Shown here piece by piece: positions 8,422-17,468 of a stretch of 64,000 bases of DNA. Below the pieces are notes generated by a model that was not told the DNA's origin, searched no databases, and saw only the letters and a program-made list of their open reading frames with translations. Position 1 is the stretch's first letter. Every line of letters starts with the position of its first letter. This DNA is from Pygmaiobacter massiliensis. Lineage in GTDB: Bacteria; Bacillota; Clostridia; Oscillospirales; Ruminococcaceae. The DNA lies in the NCBI RefSeq assembly GCF_900199435.1, contig NZ_OAML01000002.1:62001-126000 (forward strand). The letters are read 5' to 3'. The position numbers and the translations under genes are program-made.

Positions 8422-8454
8422 GCCGTCCTCTTTTGAGGGCGGCTTTATTTTTTT
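8422..8454 (+). terminator. Terminator in the riboswitch expression platform
   Basis: A 9-bp stem (GCCGTCCTC with GAGGGCGGC) around a TTTT loop is followed by an 11-base T-rich tract, ending just before the ribosome site of the next gene. GAGGA at 8377-8381, in the 3' strand of P1, could instead pair with TCCTC at 8426-8430. That fits an OFF switch in which ligand binding frees the terminator, but the competing helix is only five base pairs. Confidence 0.85.
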
Positions 8455-8469
8455 GCCGGAGGTGATTTT

Positions 8470-10557
8470 TTGGATAGATTGACAGGCACTGGGGTGCGCC
8501 GGTTGGATGCGCCGGATAAAGCCCGCGGAATTGCGAAGTACGCAGCGGATTATACCGCACCTAACATGCTGCACCTTGCGCTGGTACGGGCAGAAGTTGC
8601 CCATGCAGATCTGCTCGAGGTGGATGCTTCCGCACTTCCGAAAGATGCATTTTGCTTTACGGCAAAAGATTTGGCAAGCAATTTGCTGCCTTCGATTATG
8701 AACGACCAGCCCGTTTTTGCAGAAGACAAAATTCGTTTTTGGGGCGAGCCGGTTGCAGTAGTTGCGGCAGCCACACCGCAAAAAGCGAGAGAGGCTGCGG
8801 CATCGGTCAAGCTGCGATGGAACCCGCTGCCGGTGGTTTGCGGAGCAAAAGAGGCTTTGCAAAAAGAGGCTGCAACAGTACAAAAAGCTGGCAATGTATG
8901 TTCCGAATTTCACTGCGTGAAAGGTCAGCCTCAGCATGCGTTTGATGAATGCGAGCTTGTTTTGGAAGATGAATTTTTTCTGCCAACACAGGAGCATGGC
9001 TATTTAGAACCCGAAGCAGCGTTCTGCCAAAAAGATGAAAAAGGCCGGCTTTGCCTTGTTGCTTCTACCCAAAATGCATTCGCAGACCGCGAGATGATTT
9101 GCCATGTTCTTGACCTGCCGCAAGAGAAAGTCGCCTGTAAGGCGGCAGTAGTAGGCGGAGGGTTTGGCGGCAAAGACGGAAACACCGCACAGATTTTCCC
9201 CGCGATTGTTACATACTTTACCGGTCGTCCCAGCAAGCTGGTTTTTACGCGAACCGAAAGTATTCGAACCAGCTATAAACGTCATAGTGCTACCGTTCAC
9301 GTCAAGATGGGCTTTACAAAAGAGGGCATTATTCACGCATTTGAAGGGGAGATGTGGCTGGATACCGGCGCGTATGCAGCACTCGGGCCGGCGGTTTTAT
9401 CGCTTGGTACCGAGCATCTGCCGGGCCCCTACCGTATCGAGCATGTAAAAGTGGACGGTTGGCTGGCTTATACCAACAATACACCAGCGTCGGCAATGCG
9501 TGGTTTTGGTGCCCCGCAGGGTGCAATGGCAACAGAGTGCCTGATTAGCCAAGCGGCAGTAAAGCTTGGCATTGACCAGGTTGAAATTCGCCGCAAAAAT
9601 GCGTTGCGCAAAGGCGATACCGGTGCATTGGGGCAGTTGATGGAACACTCTGTTGGCTTGCAAGAAGCGCTTGACCAGTTTGAACGCTCTGACTTTTACA
9701 AGGAGATGCGGACAAACAGCGACCCCGGAATCGGCTACGGCATTGCCGCAGGCATGATGAGCAGCGGTATGGGCAGGGGAATCCCCGACCACGCCACAGT
9801 GACGATTGAAAAAACAAGTACCGGATACCTCGTGCGGGTCGGCGTAGTCGACATTGGACAGGGAAGCGAAACTGCACTTGCCATGTTGGCCGCCGAGGCA
9901 CTGGAGGTACCGATTTCAGCGATTGAAATGCGGATGGCCAATACAGATGAAACCATCGACAGCGGCTCTACTGCTGCCAGTCGCAGTGTTTATATCTGCG
10001 GTAACGCACTGCTTGCAGCGGCAGAAAAAATAAAAGCAGGCGCAAACAGCGCTACCGAGCAAGCGGTTTTTCCAGAAAACAAAACCGATGTAGGTATGCC
10101 GGGATTGCCCCATACCCTTTACGGTTTCATCGTGCAGGGCGCAAAAGTGAGATTGGACAACGCCACTGGTGCAGTTACTGTGTTGCGCGTACATAACACC
10201 ACCGAAGCAGGCCGCATCCTGAATCCTGTCTCTATGGCAGGGCAGATTTTTGGCGGCATTGCAATGTCGACCGGATACACTCTTTCAGAAGAAATTCGCT
10301 GGCGCGAAGGCCGCTCTCTCGAAGATAGCTTTGCAAGCTATGTCATGCCGACAGCGCTGGATGTGCCGCAGATGACAAGCGATAACATTGATGCTTACGA
10401 GCCGACCGGTCCCGCCGGAGCCAAAGGCGTGGCCGAGGCTTCTACCGTGGCGCTTGCCCCGGCAATTGCTGCAGCGGTAGAAAATCTGCTGCCCCAAACG
10501 CGGCTAACCGAGCTGCCGCTTCGGCGCGAGAAAATTCTTGCAGCGACAAAAAAATAA
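8470..10557 (+). CDS. Molybdenum hydroxylase large subunit, second set (xanthine-dehydrogenase-like)
   Basis: This 695-residue molybdopterin-binding subunit is about 70 residues shorter than its neighbour at 5795-8101. It has the hammerhead domain at the N-terminus (MDRLTGTGVRRLDAPDKARG), the loop GGGFGGKDG near residue 229, AMRGFGAPQG near 343, and the family catalytic glutamate at E656 in GAKGVAEAS. The TTG start at 8470 follows a strong GGAGGTGA site. It is the first gene after the purine riboswitch, and its likely FAD and 2Fe-2S partners lie 5 kb downstream beyond a transporter. A purine hydroxylase is the best guess; the partners could also be shared between the two large subunits. Confidence 0.9.
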   Translation: MDRLTGTGVRRLDAPDKARGIAKYAADYTAPNMLHLALVRAEVAHADLLEVDASALPKDAFCFTAKDLASNLLPSIMNDQPVFAEDKIRFWGEPVAVVAAATPQKAREAAASVKLRWNPLPVVCGAKEALQKEAATVQKAGNVCSEFHCVKGQPQHAFDECELVLEDEFFLPTQEHGYLEPEAAFCQKDEKGRLCLVASTQNAFADREMICHVLDLPQEKVACKAAVVGGGFGGKDGNTAQIFPAIVTYFTGRPSKLVFTRTESIRTSYKRHSATVHVKMGFTKEGIIHAFEGEMWLDTGAYAALGPAVLSLGTEHLPGPYRIEHVKVDGWLAYTNNTPASAMRGFGAPQGAMATECLISQAAVKLGIDQVEIRRKNALRKGDTGALGQLMEHSVGLQEALDQFERSDFYKEMRTNSDPGIGYGIAAGMMSSGMGRGIPDHATVTIEKTSTGYLVRVGVVDIGQGSETALAMLAAEALEVPISAIEMRMANTDETIDSGSTAASRSVYICGNALLAAAEKIKAGANSATEQAVFPENKTDVGMPGLPHTLYGFIVQGAKVRLDNATGAVTVLRVHNTTEAGRILNPVSMAGQIFGGIAMSTGYTLSEEIRWREGRSLEDSFASYVMPTALDVPQMTSDNIDAYEPTGPAGAKGVAEASTVALAPAIAAAVENLLPQTRLTELPLRREKILAATKK

Positions 10558-10636
10558 ACCTTGGCACTTGCCGCATCTGCGGTTTTGCGATAGCCGGCGG
10601 CATAAGCCGGACGCACCGATTTTAGGAGGAAACAAG

Positions 10637-11671
10637 ATGAAAAAGATTCTTGCACTTACCATGGCTATGGCACTTAGCCTTACCCTGTTCGCAGGCTGCG
10701 GCAGCAAAGCTCCCGCTTCCAGCGCAGCAGCTTCCGGTTCCGGCGCTGCAAATGGCGAAAAAACCGAGCCCCTCAAGATTGCGCTTATCCTGCCCGGCGC
10801 CAAAGACGACGTCAGCTTTAATCAGGCAATGTACGAAGGCATGACCGAGATTGAAGCCGAGTACGGCGATGCTGTCGAAGTCAGCTATGTCGAAAACGTA
10901 TATGACGTTGCAGACATCACCCCGACTGTCATCGACTTTGCTGAAGAAGGCTATGATTTGGTCTTCGGCCACGGCTTCCAGTTCATGGAGCCCATCATGG
11001 AGCTTGCAGACCAGTACCCCGACACCGTCTTTTTGACCGGTACCGGCTATCTGACCTCTGACAATGCTGGCTATTACAATACCCACCTTGCATCCGGTGG
11101 CTATGTGATGGGCGTTATTGCAGCGACCATCAGCGAGACCGGCAAAATCGGTGTCATCGGCGGCAGCAACGTGGCAGAAATCTATCAGGGCCACGAAGGC
11201 TTTAAAGCAGGCGCAAAAAGCGTAAACCCCGACATCGCCATTGAAGAAGTTTACACCGGCGACTTTAATGACACCCCGCTTGCCAAAACCACTGCCGACG
11301 GCATGTATGATGCAGGTGTAGATGTTATCTGGCACTCCGGCGACGGCATCGGCCTCGGCGTTGTACAGTCGGCGAAAGAAAAAGGCAAGTACTGCCTGAC
11401 CAACGCAGCCGATCAGTCCAGCCTGGCACCGGAAAGCGTTGTCAGCGGCGTAGTGTACGACTGGAAACTGGCGATTCGCGAAGCAATTGAAGATGTAAAG
11501 GCTGGCACCTTTGCAACTGGCGAAAAGGCTTACTGGTGCACAGTAGAGAACGGCGGCATTAACATTGCCCCGTATCTGGAAGGCGCAATGACGGAAGAGC
11601 AGACCGCAACCGTCAATAAAGTGGTCGAGGACATTCGTTCCGGCGCGCTTGAAATTCCCGAGTATAAATAA
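10637..11671 (+). CDS. BMP-family nucleoside/purine-binding lipoprotein
   Basis: This is the substrate-binding protein of a BMP (PnrA/Med-like) ABC importer, 344 residues. A signal peptide ends in the lipobox LFAGC, then a Ser/Ala-rich linker precedes the binding domain, which begins LKIALILPGAKDDVSFNQAMYEG near residue 40. Family members bind nucleosides, autoinducer-like compounds or purines. The ATG at 10637 follows AGGAGG; the open frame upstream carries no signal peptide. Its place between a purine-regulated hydroxylase subunit and the transporter ATPase argues for a purine base or nucleoside as ligand. Confidence 0.9.
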   Translation: MKKILALTMAMALSLTLFAGCGSKAPASSAAASGSGAANGEKTEPLKIALILPGAKDDVSFNQAMYEGMTEIEAEYGDAVEVSYVENVYDVADITPTVIDFAEEGYDLVFGHGFQFMEPIMELADQYPDTVFLTGTGYLTSDNAGYYNTHLASGGYVMGVIAATISETGKIGVIGGSNVAEIYQGHEGFKAGAKSVNPDIAIEEVYTGDFNDTPLAKTTADGMYDAGVDVIWHSGDGIGLGVVQSAKEKGKYCLTNAADQSSLAPESVVSGVVYDWKLAIREAIEDVKAGTFATGEKAYWCTVENGGINIAPYLEGAMTEEQTATVNKVVEDIRSGALEIPEYK

Positions 11672-11700
11672 GCCTTTATCGGCTGAAACGAAAGCGGAAT

Positions 11701-11734
11701 ACCCCGAAGCGCAGGGCAACCTGGGCTTCGGGGT
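11701..11734 (+). other. Stem-loop between binding-protein and ATPase genes
   Basis: A perfect 10-bp stem (ACCCCGAAGC with GCTTCGGGGT) lies 30 bases after the binding-protein stop. No T tract follows, so it is more likely a transcript-stabilising or pausing hairpin than a terminator. Such elements often allow more binding protein than membrane components. Confidence 0.6.
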
Positions 11735-11792
11735 AGCTCGTTGTTAAGTGCAGGAAAAACAACCATACCAAACAAAGGCGGGGGAGATACTT

Positions 11793-13352
11793 TTGGAATA
11801 CGCAGTTGAATTGCGAGGCATAACCAAACGGTTTGGAAGCAATGTTGCAAACAAACAAGTAGATTTAAAAATCAGATCAGGATCGATTCATGGCCTGCTC
11901 GGCGAGAACGGCGCAGGTAAATCCACCCTGATGAATGTGCTTTACGGCCTTTATAAACCGGAAGAGGGCGAAATCTACCTGCGGGGAGAGCGTCACGTTA
12001 TCGATTCTCCGCTCAAAGCAATGGAACTGGGCATCGGTATGGTGCACCAGCACTTTATGCTGGCACGCCCGTTGACCGTGGCAGAAAATATCATGGTAGG
12101 CACAAAGTCAAAGCGTGGCCCGCTGCTGGATACCCGCCGCGTCATGCGCGAAATTCAGGAAGTGAGCGATCGCTATCATCTTGATGTAGACCCCGCTATT
12201 AAAATTGAAGCACTTTCGGTAGGTCAGCAGCAGCGCGTAGAAATTTTGTCTGCCATCTATCAAGGTGCTGATATTTTGATTCTGGACGAGCCCACTGCCG
12301 TGCTGACACCGCAGGAAGTACAGGAGCTGTTTGTGATTCTGCGCAAAATGCGGGAGGACGGCAAGTCGGTTATTCTCATTACTCATAAGCTCGACGAAAT
12401 CATGGAAATCGTAGATGAAATTAGTGTGCTGCGTGACGGCGAGTATGTCGGCAGCCGTGTAATGGGCCCCGATGTTACCAAAGACGAGTTGACCCAAATG
12501 ATGGTGGGCCGCGAAGTGCTGTTTGACTTTAGCGATGCGGGCACATTGACAGAGCCCGGCAAAGTGAAGGTAGCTTTACGCGATGTGCACGCAAAAAATA
12601 CCTGCGGGGTAGAAGCGCTGCGCGGCATTTCGCTCGAACTTCATGAAGGAGAGATTTTGGGACTCGCGGGGGTCGACGGCAATGGCCAGAAAGAGCTGGC
12701 AGAAGTATTAACTGGCCTGGCTAAGGTGAGTGAAGGCGAAATGCTTTACAACGAAAAACCGATTCAAAATCGCCGGCCGATTGATTATATCAACGATAAA
12801 ATTGCCCATGTACCGGAAGATCGCCAGACGACCGGCATTGCAATGAATTTTTCCATCAAAAACAACCTCATTATAAAAAATCATGGTGCAAAACGTTTTA
12901 AAAAGGGCCCGGTAATTAACTATGACGTGGTAAACGCTTATGCTGAAGAGCTGATGGAGCAATACCACGTAAAGGCAACTGGCCGCAATGAAATTATCAA
13001 AAATCTTTCGGGCGGCAATCAGCAAAAAATTGTGCTGGCTCGTGAGCTTGCTGATGAACCGGAATTTTTGATTGCAAGTCACCCGACCCGTGGCTTGGAC
13101 ATTGGCGCGAGCGAATATGTTCGCGGACAGATTCTTGCCCAGCGCAACAAAGGCGTAGCAGTTTTATTAATTTCAGCAGATTTGGAAGAAATTTTACAGC
13201 TTTCTGACCGCATTGCGGTAATTTATGATGGGCGCATTACCGGCATTTTGCCGCGCGGCGCTTCTGCAGAAGAAATTGGCTACTTGATGCTTGATAACCA
13301 AAAGAAGGAGGCGCCCCATGGCAACCAAGAAAAAGAAAAATCTCGCGTATAA
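11793..13352 (+). CDS. BMP-type ABC transporter ATPase with two nucleotide-binding domains
   Basis: This 519-residue duplicated ATPase resembles YufO/NupO and RbsA. The first domain has Walker A GENGAGKST near residue 37, signature LSVGQQQRVEIL near 142 and Walker B ILILDEPTAVL. The second domain has GVDGNGQKEL, signature LSGGNQQKIVLAREL near 407, and ASHPTRGLD in place of the standard Walker B DEP, as often seen in sugar/nucleoside systems. The TTG at 11793 follows a GGGGGAG site, while an upstream GTG in frame has none. The end overlaps the first permease by 35 bases. Confidence 0.92.
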   Translation: MEYAVELRGITKRFGSNVANKQVDLKIRSGSIHGLLGENGAGKSTLMNVLYGLYKPEEGEIYLRGERHVIDSPLKAMELGIGMVHQHFMLARPLTVAENIMVGTKSKRGPLLDTRRVMREIQEVSDRYHLDVDPAIKIEALSVGQQQRVEILSAIYQGADILILDEPTAVLTPQEVQELFVILRKMREDGKSVILITHKLDEIMEIVDEISVLRDGEYVGSRVMGPDVTKDELTQMMVGREVLFDFSDAGTLTEPGKVKVALRDVHAKNTCGVEALRGISLELHEGEILGLAGVDGNGQKELAEVLTGLAKVSEGEMLYNEKPIQNRRPIDYINDKIAHVPEDRQTTGIAMNFSIKNNLIIKNHGAKRFKKGPVINYDVVNAYAEELMEQYHVKATGRNEIIKNLSGGNQQKIVLARELADEPEFLIASHPTRGLDIGASEYVRGQILAQRNKGVAVLLISADLEEILQLSDRIAVIYDGRITGILPRGASAEEIGYLMLDNQKKEAPHGNQEKEKSRV

Positions 13353-14454
13353 GTTAGACAAGGGCCTCTCCCGTTTGCTGCCTGCCCTTGGCACCATCGC
13401 ACTGGCTTTGCTGGTGGGCGGCATTATCATTGCCATCTCGGGCAATAACCCGCTGGAAGCATATGCACAGATGTTCAAGGGTGCATTCGGCTCGAAAAGC
13501 CGCATCAGCGAAACGCTTGTTAAAACAGTACCTCTGATGCTGCTTGCACTCGGTGTTTCTGTGGCATTCCGCAGCCAGATTTGGAATATCGGTGCAGACG
13601 GTCAGTTTACTATTGGCGCCATTTTCGCAATCTGCGTTACCCTTTATCTGCCGGGCGAAAACATTTTTATTCTGCTGCTTTCGTTTGTAGCCGCTTTTGT
13701 TGGCGGTGCACTTTGGGGTGGACTTTCCGGCTTTTTAAAAGCAAAGTTTAACGCCAACGAGGTTATTACTACGCTGATGCTGAACTATGTAGCGCAGTAT
13801 CTGCTTGCATACCTCATTCGCGGCCCGCTCATGGACCCCAACGGCGGCAACAATCCTCAGTCTGCGTCTATCCCGGAAGCTTACCGCCTACCGCGCTTTG
13901 TTTCCAACCTGCGCGTCAACTATGGCATTTTTATTGGTCTGGCGGTGCTTATTTTCATTTATTATTTCTGGCGCAGTGCTTACGGGTATAAGCTCAAGCT
14001 GGTCGGCGCCAGCAACACGGTGGCAAAATACGCTGGGCTTAAAGTTTCCGGCATTGTGCTTTTTACCATGGTGCTTTCCGGCGGTATTGCCGGTATCGCG
14101 GGCTGGACCGAAGTTTTTGGCGCCCAGTACCGCTTGCTCGACAACATCTCATCCGGCTATGGCAATCTTGCCATTGTTGTGGCATTGCTCGGCAACCTGC
14201 GCCCCATCGATATCGGCATTGCCTCGTTCTTCTTTGCAGCGCTGATGTCTGGCGGCAACGCTATGCAGCGCATGACCGAGGTGCCTTACTCGGTGGTGGA
14301 TATCATTCAGGGTCTCATTATCGTCTTTGTTATCTGCCGCACAGTAGGGCAGAGCAACGGCTGGAAACAATGGATTGCCGCGCGCCGCAATGCGCGTAAA
14401 GCGGTTACAGCTGGCGCGGCCGAAGAGGACGGCGGAGAGGAGGACAACGGATGA
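13318..14454 (+). CDS. BMP-type ABC transporter permease 1
   Basis: This 378-residue membrane protein belongs to the BPD_transp_2 family (YufP-like). A basic N-terminus (MATKKKKN) is followed by about ten hydrophobic segments. Family stretches include FRSQIWNIGADGQFTIGAI near residue 90 and NANEVITTLMLNYVAQYL near 145. The ATG at 13318 lies after AAGGAGG, inside the end of the ATPase gene. It forms the membrane channel with the permease whose start overlaps its stop (ATGA). The hydrophilic tail is rich in Glu and Asp. Confidence 0.92.
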   Translation: MATKKKKNLAYKLDKGLSRLLPALGTIALALLVGGIIIAISGNNPLEAYAQMFKGAFGSKSRISETLVKTVPLMLLALGVSVAFRSQIWNIGADGQFTIGAIFAICVTLYLPGENIFILLLSFVAAFVGGALWGGLSGFLKAKFNANEVITTLMLNYVAQYLLAYLIRGPLMDPNGGNNPQSASIPEAYRLPRFVSNLRVNYGIFIGLAVLIFIYYFWRSAYGYKLKLVGASNTVAKYAGLKVSGIVLFTMVLSGGIAGIAGWTEVFGAQYRLLDNISSGYGNLAIVVALLGNLRPIDIGIASFFFAALMSGGNAMQRMTEVPYSVVDIIQGLIIVFVICRTVGQSNGWKQWIAARRNARKAVTAGAAEEDGGEEDNG

Positions 14455-15395
14455 TTCAGCAAATTTTTACCACAACTTTTTTTGCAAGCGTGCTTGGCTC
14501 TGCCATTCGTCTTGCCACCCCAATTCTCGCCACTTCTTTGGGCGAAATTTATACCCAACGTTCCGGTGTTATGAACCTTGGCCTAGAGGGGACCATGCTG
14601 ATGGGAGCACTTGCCGGTTTCCTTGGCTGCTATTTTAGCGGAAGCCTTGCACTGGGGGTGCTTTGTGGCATGGCAGCGGGTGTTCTGATGAGCACCGTTA
14701 TGGCTTTCCTCAGCGTAACAATGAAAGCGAATCAGGTCATTGCAGGCACCGCACTTACTATTTTGGGCAGCGGTCTTGCAGCATTCATCTATCGCTCTGT
14801 GTTTGGCCTGCAAAAATCTCCGCCGCAGGTAGAGAACTTCCGCGCGCTGCCGATTCCCGGCTTGTCCAAAATTCCATTTTTCGGGGACGTGCTGTTCAAT
14901 CATAATCTTTTGGTTTATATTATCTTCGCACTGGTGCCCATCACATGGTTTGTGCTTGAAAAAACCGTGCTTGGCCTGCGTATTAAAATGGTAGGCGAAC
15001 ATCCGCGCGCGGCAGATTCGAAAGGCATTTCGGTAGCCGGTGTGCGTTACACTGCGGTGATGATTGGCGGCGCTTATGCCGGACTTGCCGGCGCTTACCT
15101 TACCATTGCCTACATGAACAGCTTTACCGATAATATTGTTTCGGGTCGTGGATACATTGCCCTTGCAGTTGTTATCTTTTCTCACTGGAAGCCCAGCCTT
15201 GCCATGTGGGGCTCGCTATTGTTTGGTTTTGCAAATGCATTGCAGATTCGTTTGCAGGCACTCGGCGCGCCGATTCCAAACCAGTTCTTGCTGATGCTGC
15301 CTTACGTCATCACTATCGTAGTGCTGGTAGGTGTATCTAAAAAAGCAGAATTTCCGTCGGCTTACACACAACCCTATTCAAGGATGGAACGATGA
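14451..15395 (+). CDS. BMP-type ABC transporter permease 2
   Basis: This 314-residue YufQ-like partner permease carries the family stretch RSGVMNLGLEGTMLMGALAG near residue 38 and KANQVIAGTALTILGSGLA near 90. Its start overlaps the first permease stop. The two permeases, the duplicated ATPase and the BMP lipoprotein make a complete importer. Its stop overlaps the start of the next small gene, so that gene is also part of the operon. Confidence 0.92.
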   Translation: MIQQIFTTTFFASVLGSAIRLATPILATSLGEIYTQRSGVMNLGLEGTMLMGALAGFLGCYFSGSLALGVLCGMAAGVLMSTVMAFLSVTMKANQVIAGTALTILGSGLAAFIYRSVFGLQKSPPQVENFRALPIPGLSKIPFFGDVLFNHNLLVYIIFALVPITWFVLEKTVLGLRIKMVGEHPRAADSKGISVAGVRYTAVMIGGAYAGLAGAYLTIAYMNSFTDNIVSGRGYIALAVVIFSHWKPSLAMWGSLLFGFANALQIRLQALGAPIPNQFLLMLPYVITIVVLVGVSKKAEFPSAYTQPYSRMER

Positions 15396-15856
15396 GCAAA
15401 CGAAAAAAATGGAGCATCGCTTTTGCAGTGGTAGCTTTACTGGTTGCAGTGCTTGCAGGCTTTTTGCTTACCCACCCGGCACTTTCGCCAAAGGGTGAAC
15501 CATACGCCGAAAAGCGTGTGCTGGCAATGGCAAAAGCGGCAAACGAAAATGACCCCGCAAAAGTATACGATTTTTTGACCAAAGAGCTGCGGGATATCTG
15601 CAGCAAAGAAGAGTTTTGTAAAAACTGGGAAGATGAGCGAACCTATCCTTATTTGATTCCGTTTTGGATCTTTTTCCGGGGAATAGAGATGGAACAGGGG
15701 AATGAACAGGGCAGTGCTAAATTTGAGCGTGCAGCCCGGTTGCCCGGCCAGTTTGAAGAGTACGGCATTGTCTACGAAAACGGCGGATATTATATCGATG
15801 CATTCCGCACGATTGCAGACGGCAGCTATGTCGAAATCTTCGAGCGCCTGTCATAA
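15392..15856 (+). CDS. Membrane-anchored protein of unknown function in the purine operon
   Basis: I do not recognise this 154-residue protein. One N-terminal transmembrane segment (about residues 8-27, after MSKRKKW) is followed by a soluble domain outside the membrane. That domain contains NDPAKVYDFLTKELRDICSK and a compact alpha-beta pattern reminiscent of small NTF2-like or DUF4878-type lipoprotein domains; this is only a resemblance. It overlaps the preceding permease by four bases and is followed 66 bases later by the FAD subunit, so it is firmly inside the riboswitch-controlled operon. An accessory role in the transporter or hydroxylase is possible. Confidence 0.75.
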   Translation: MSKRKKWSIAFAVVALLVAVLAGFLLTHPALSPKGEPYAEKRVLAMAKAANENDPAKVYDFLTKELRDICSKEEFCKNWEDERTYPYLIPFWIFFRGIEMEQGNEQGSAKFERAARLPGQFEEYGIVYENGGYYIDAFRTIADGSYVEIFERLS

Positions 15857-15922
15857 CATTTTACGGCGTTGCCCCAGACGCAGCAAAAGCCTACCCAAAC
15901 ACCGAAAGGAAAGTTCTGAGCT

Positions 15923-16774
15923 ATGAGTTTTGTATTACACCGCCCGCAAACACTTGCGCAGGCCATAGAGCTTCAACCCAAAACAAACGGGAGTTACCTT
16001 GCCGGTGGCACCGTTTTAATGGTCAACTATAACAAAGGGCTGTCCATTGGGCAAGAAGTCATTGACCTTACCCAGGTTGCAGAACTGCACTCTGTGCAAG
16101 AACAAGAAGATGCTTTGGTGCTTGGGGCTGGCCTCACTTTTGATGAGCTAGAGCACCTGCCGCTTTGCCGCCAATACGCCTATGCGCTTTGGCAGGCCGC
16201 CTGTGAAGTGGGCGGCCCCCAGGTGCGCAACCGTGCTACGCTGGGCGGCAATTTGTGTGCTGCATCACCCTCTGCAGATGCAGCAACACCGCTTTTGGCG
16301 CTTGGAGCAGAGTTTGAACTGGTAGGCGCAAAAGGGACAAGACGCGTTGCCGCCGAGCAGTTTTTTACAGCACCAGGCAAAACGGTAAAGCTGCCGGACG
16401 AGATATTGACTCGCGTTTTTGTACCAAAGGCAGGCAGCGAATCACTCTTTTATAAAGTGGGCAAACGCAATGCGCTTGCGGTATCCTGCATCAATATGGC
16501 GGTTGCTGTAAATGCAAACAGCGAAGGCAAGCTTTCTGCGCTGCGTATTGCAGTTGGCGCAGCTGCACCAACCGTGCGGCTGTGTGCCAAAACCGCAGCA
16601 CTGCTTGAGGGTAAAGCGCTGACCCAAGAGGTGCTTTTACAGGCGACAGAATTGGTTCAAACAGAAATTGCACCCATAGACGACCGCTGGGCCAGTGCTG
16701 ATTACCGACGTATGGTTTGTGCAAATCTTTTAGAAAAACTGGTTTTGGAACTTGCAAACAAGGAGGGTGTTTAG
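15923..16774 (+). CDS. Molybdenum hydroxylase FAD-binding subunit, second set
   Basis: This 283-residue flavoprotein subunit has standard family motifs, unlike the first set. It has YLAGGTVLM near residue 30 and [20 protein letters not shown] near 106. It should move electrons from the 2Fe-2S subunit encoded next to NAD or another acceptor. It lies at the 3' end of the purine-riboswitch operon, together with the 2Fe-2S gene, while the matching large subunit is the first gene of the operon 5 kb upstream. The start has an AAAGGAAAG site. Two bases separate it from the next gene. Confidence 0.93.
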   Translation: MSFVLHRPQTLAQAIELQPKTNGSYLAGGTVLMVNYNKGLSIGQEVIDLTQVAELHSVQEQEDALVLGAGLTFDELEHLPLCRQYAYALWQAACEVGGPQVRNRATLGGNLCAASPSADAATPLLALGAEFELVGAKGTRRVAAEQFFTAPGKTVKLPDEILTRVFVPKAGSESLFYKVGKRNALAVSCINMAVAVNANSEGKLSALRIAVGAAAPTVRLCAKTAALLEGKALTQEVLLQATELVQTEIAPIDDRWASADYRRMVCANLLEKLVLELANKEGV

Positions 16775-16775
16775 T

Positions 16776-17252
16776 ATGGCACAGATGCTGCATTGCACCG
16801 TGAATGGCACGTTGGTAGAACGAATGGTAGAAGACGATACCACGCTGCTTACCTTTTTGCGGGAAGAGCTTGGCCTTACCGGCACCAAAGAGGGCTGCGG
16901 TGAGGGTGATTGCGGAGCTTGCACTGTTTTGGTGGATGACACCAGCGTAAACAGCTGCCTTTTCCTTGCATTGCGCGCAGAAGGTCGCAGTATTACCACG
17001 ATTGAGGGTATTGAGCAAGATGGCGAGCTAAGCGATATTCAGCAGGCTTTTATCGACCACGGAGCGATTCAATGCGGGTTTTGCAGTCCGGGAATGATTG
17101 TTTCGGTCAGCCATTTGCTGAACCAAAACCCCGAGCCCAGCGAAGAAGAAATTCGCCGAGGGATGTCCGGCAACCTCTGCCGCTGCACCGGATACCAACA
17201 AATGGTAGAAGCGGTGCAGGAAGTAGCTGCTCATCGCAAGACGGAAAAATAG
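16776..17252 (+). CDS. Molybdenum hydroxylase 2Fe-2S subunit, second set
   Basis: This 158-residue iron-sulfur subunit has a full set of cluster ligands. C41, C46, C49 and C61 hold the ferredoxin-type cluster; C100, C103, C135 and C137 hold the second one (CGFCSPGM and LCRCTGY). The ATG at 16776 follows AAGGAGGGTG, which also covers the end of the FAD gene. It is the last gene of the operon, followed by a strong terminator. It differs clearly in sequence from the other 2Fe-2S subunit at 5341, so the two enzymes are not a recent duplication. Confidence 0.95.
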   Translation: MAQMLHCTVNGTLVERMVEDDTTLLTFLREELGLTGTKEGCGEGDCGACTVLVDDTSVNSCLFLALRAEGRSITTIEGIEQDGELSDIQQAFIDHGAIQCGFCSPGMIVSVSHLLNQNPEPSEEEIRRGMSGNLCRCTGYQQMVEAVQEVAAHRKTEK

Positions 17253-17280
17253 TCTGAAAAAGCAATCTTAATTTAAAACA

Positions 17281-17320
17281 AAAAGCCCCTGCCTAGCAAT
17301 GCGCCAGAGCAGGGGCTTTT
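17281..17320 (+). terminator. Bidirectional terminator
   Basis: AAAAGCCCCTGC pairs with GCAGGGGCTTTT across a 16-base loop. T-rich runs flank the hairpin on both strands, so it can end the purine operon and the convergent radical SAM gene. Confidence 0.9.
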
Positions 17321-17468
17321 ATTATATAGAACAGGATGCGGCTTCTCCGAAAACAAGCTGTTGTTTAGCATGATTTTTTCAATACAGCGAAAAGGCGGTG
17401 GCCCCCAAGGAAGCTTTAAGCCTTGCCAATGATAAGGCAAAGTAAGAGCATTATATTAAAGCAAAAGT

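Noticed and set aside
17400-17460. Hairpin CTTGCC/GGCAAG near the radical SAM stop codon
   Set aside because: The stem is short and no T run follows on the minus strand; the bidirectional terminator at 17281-17320 is the better end point.
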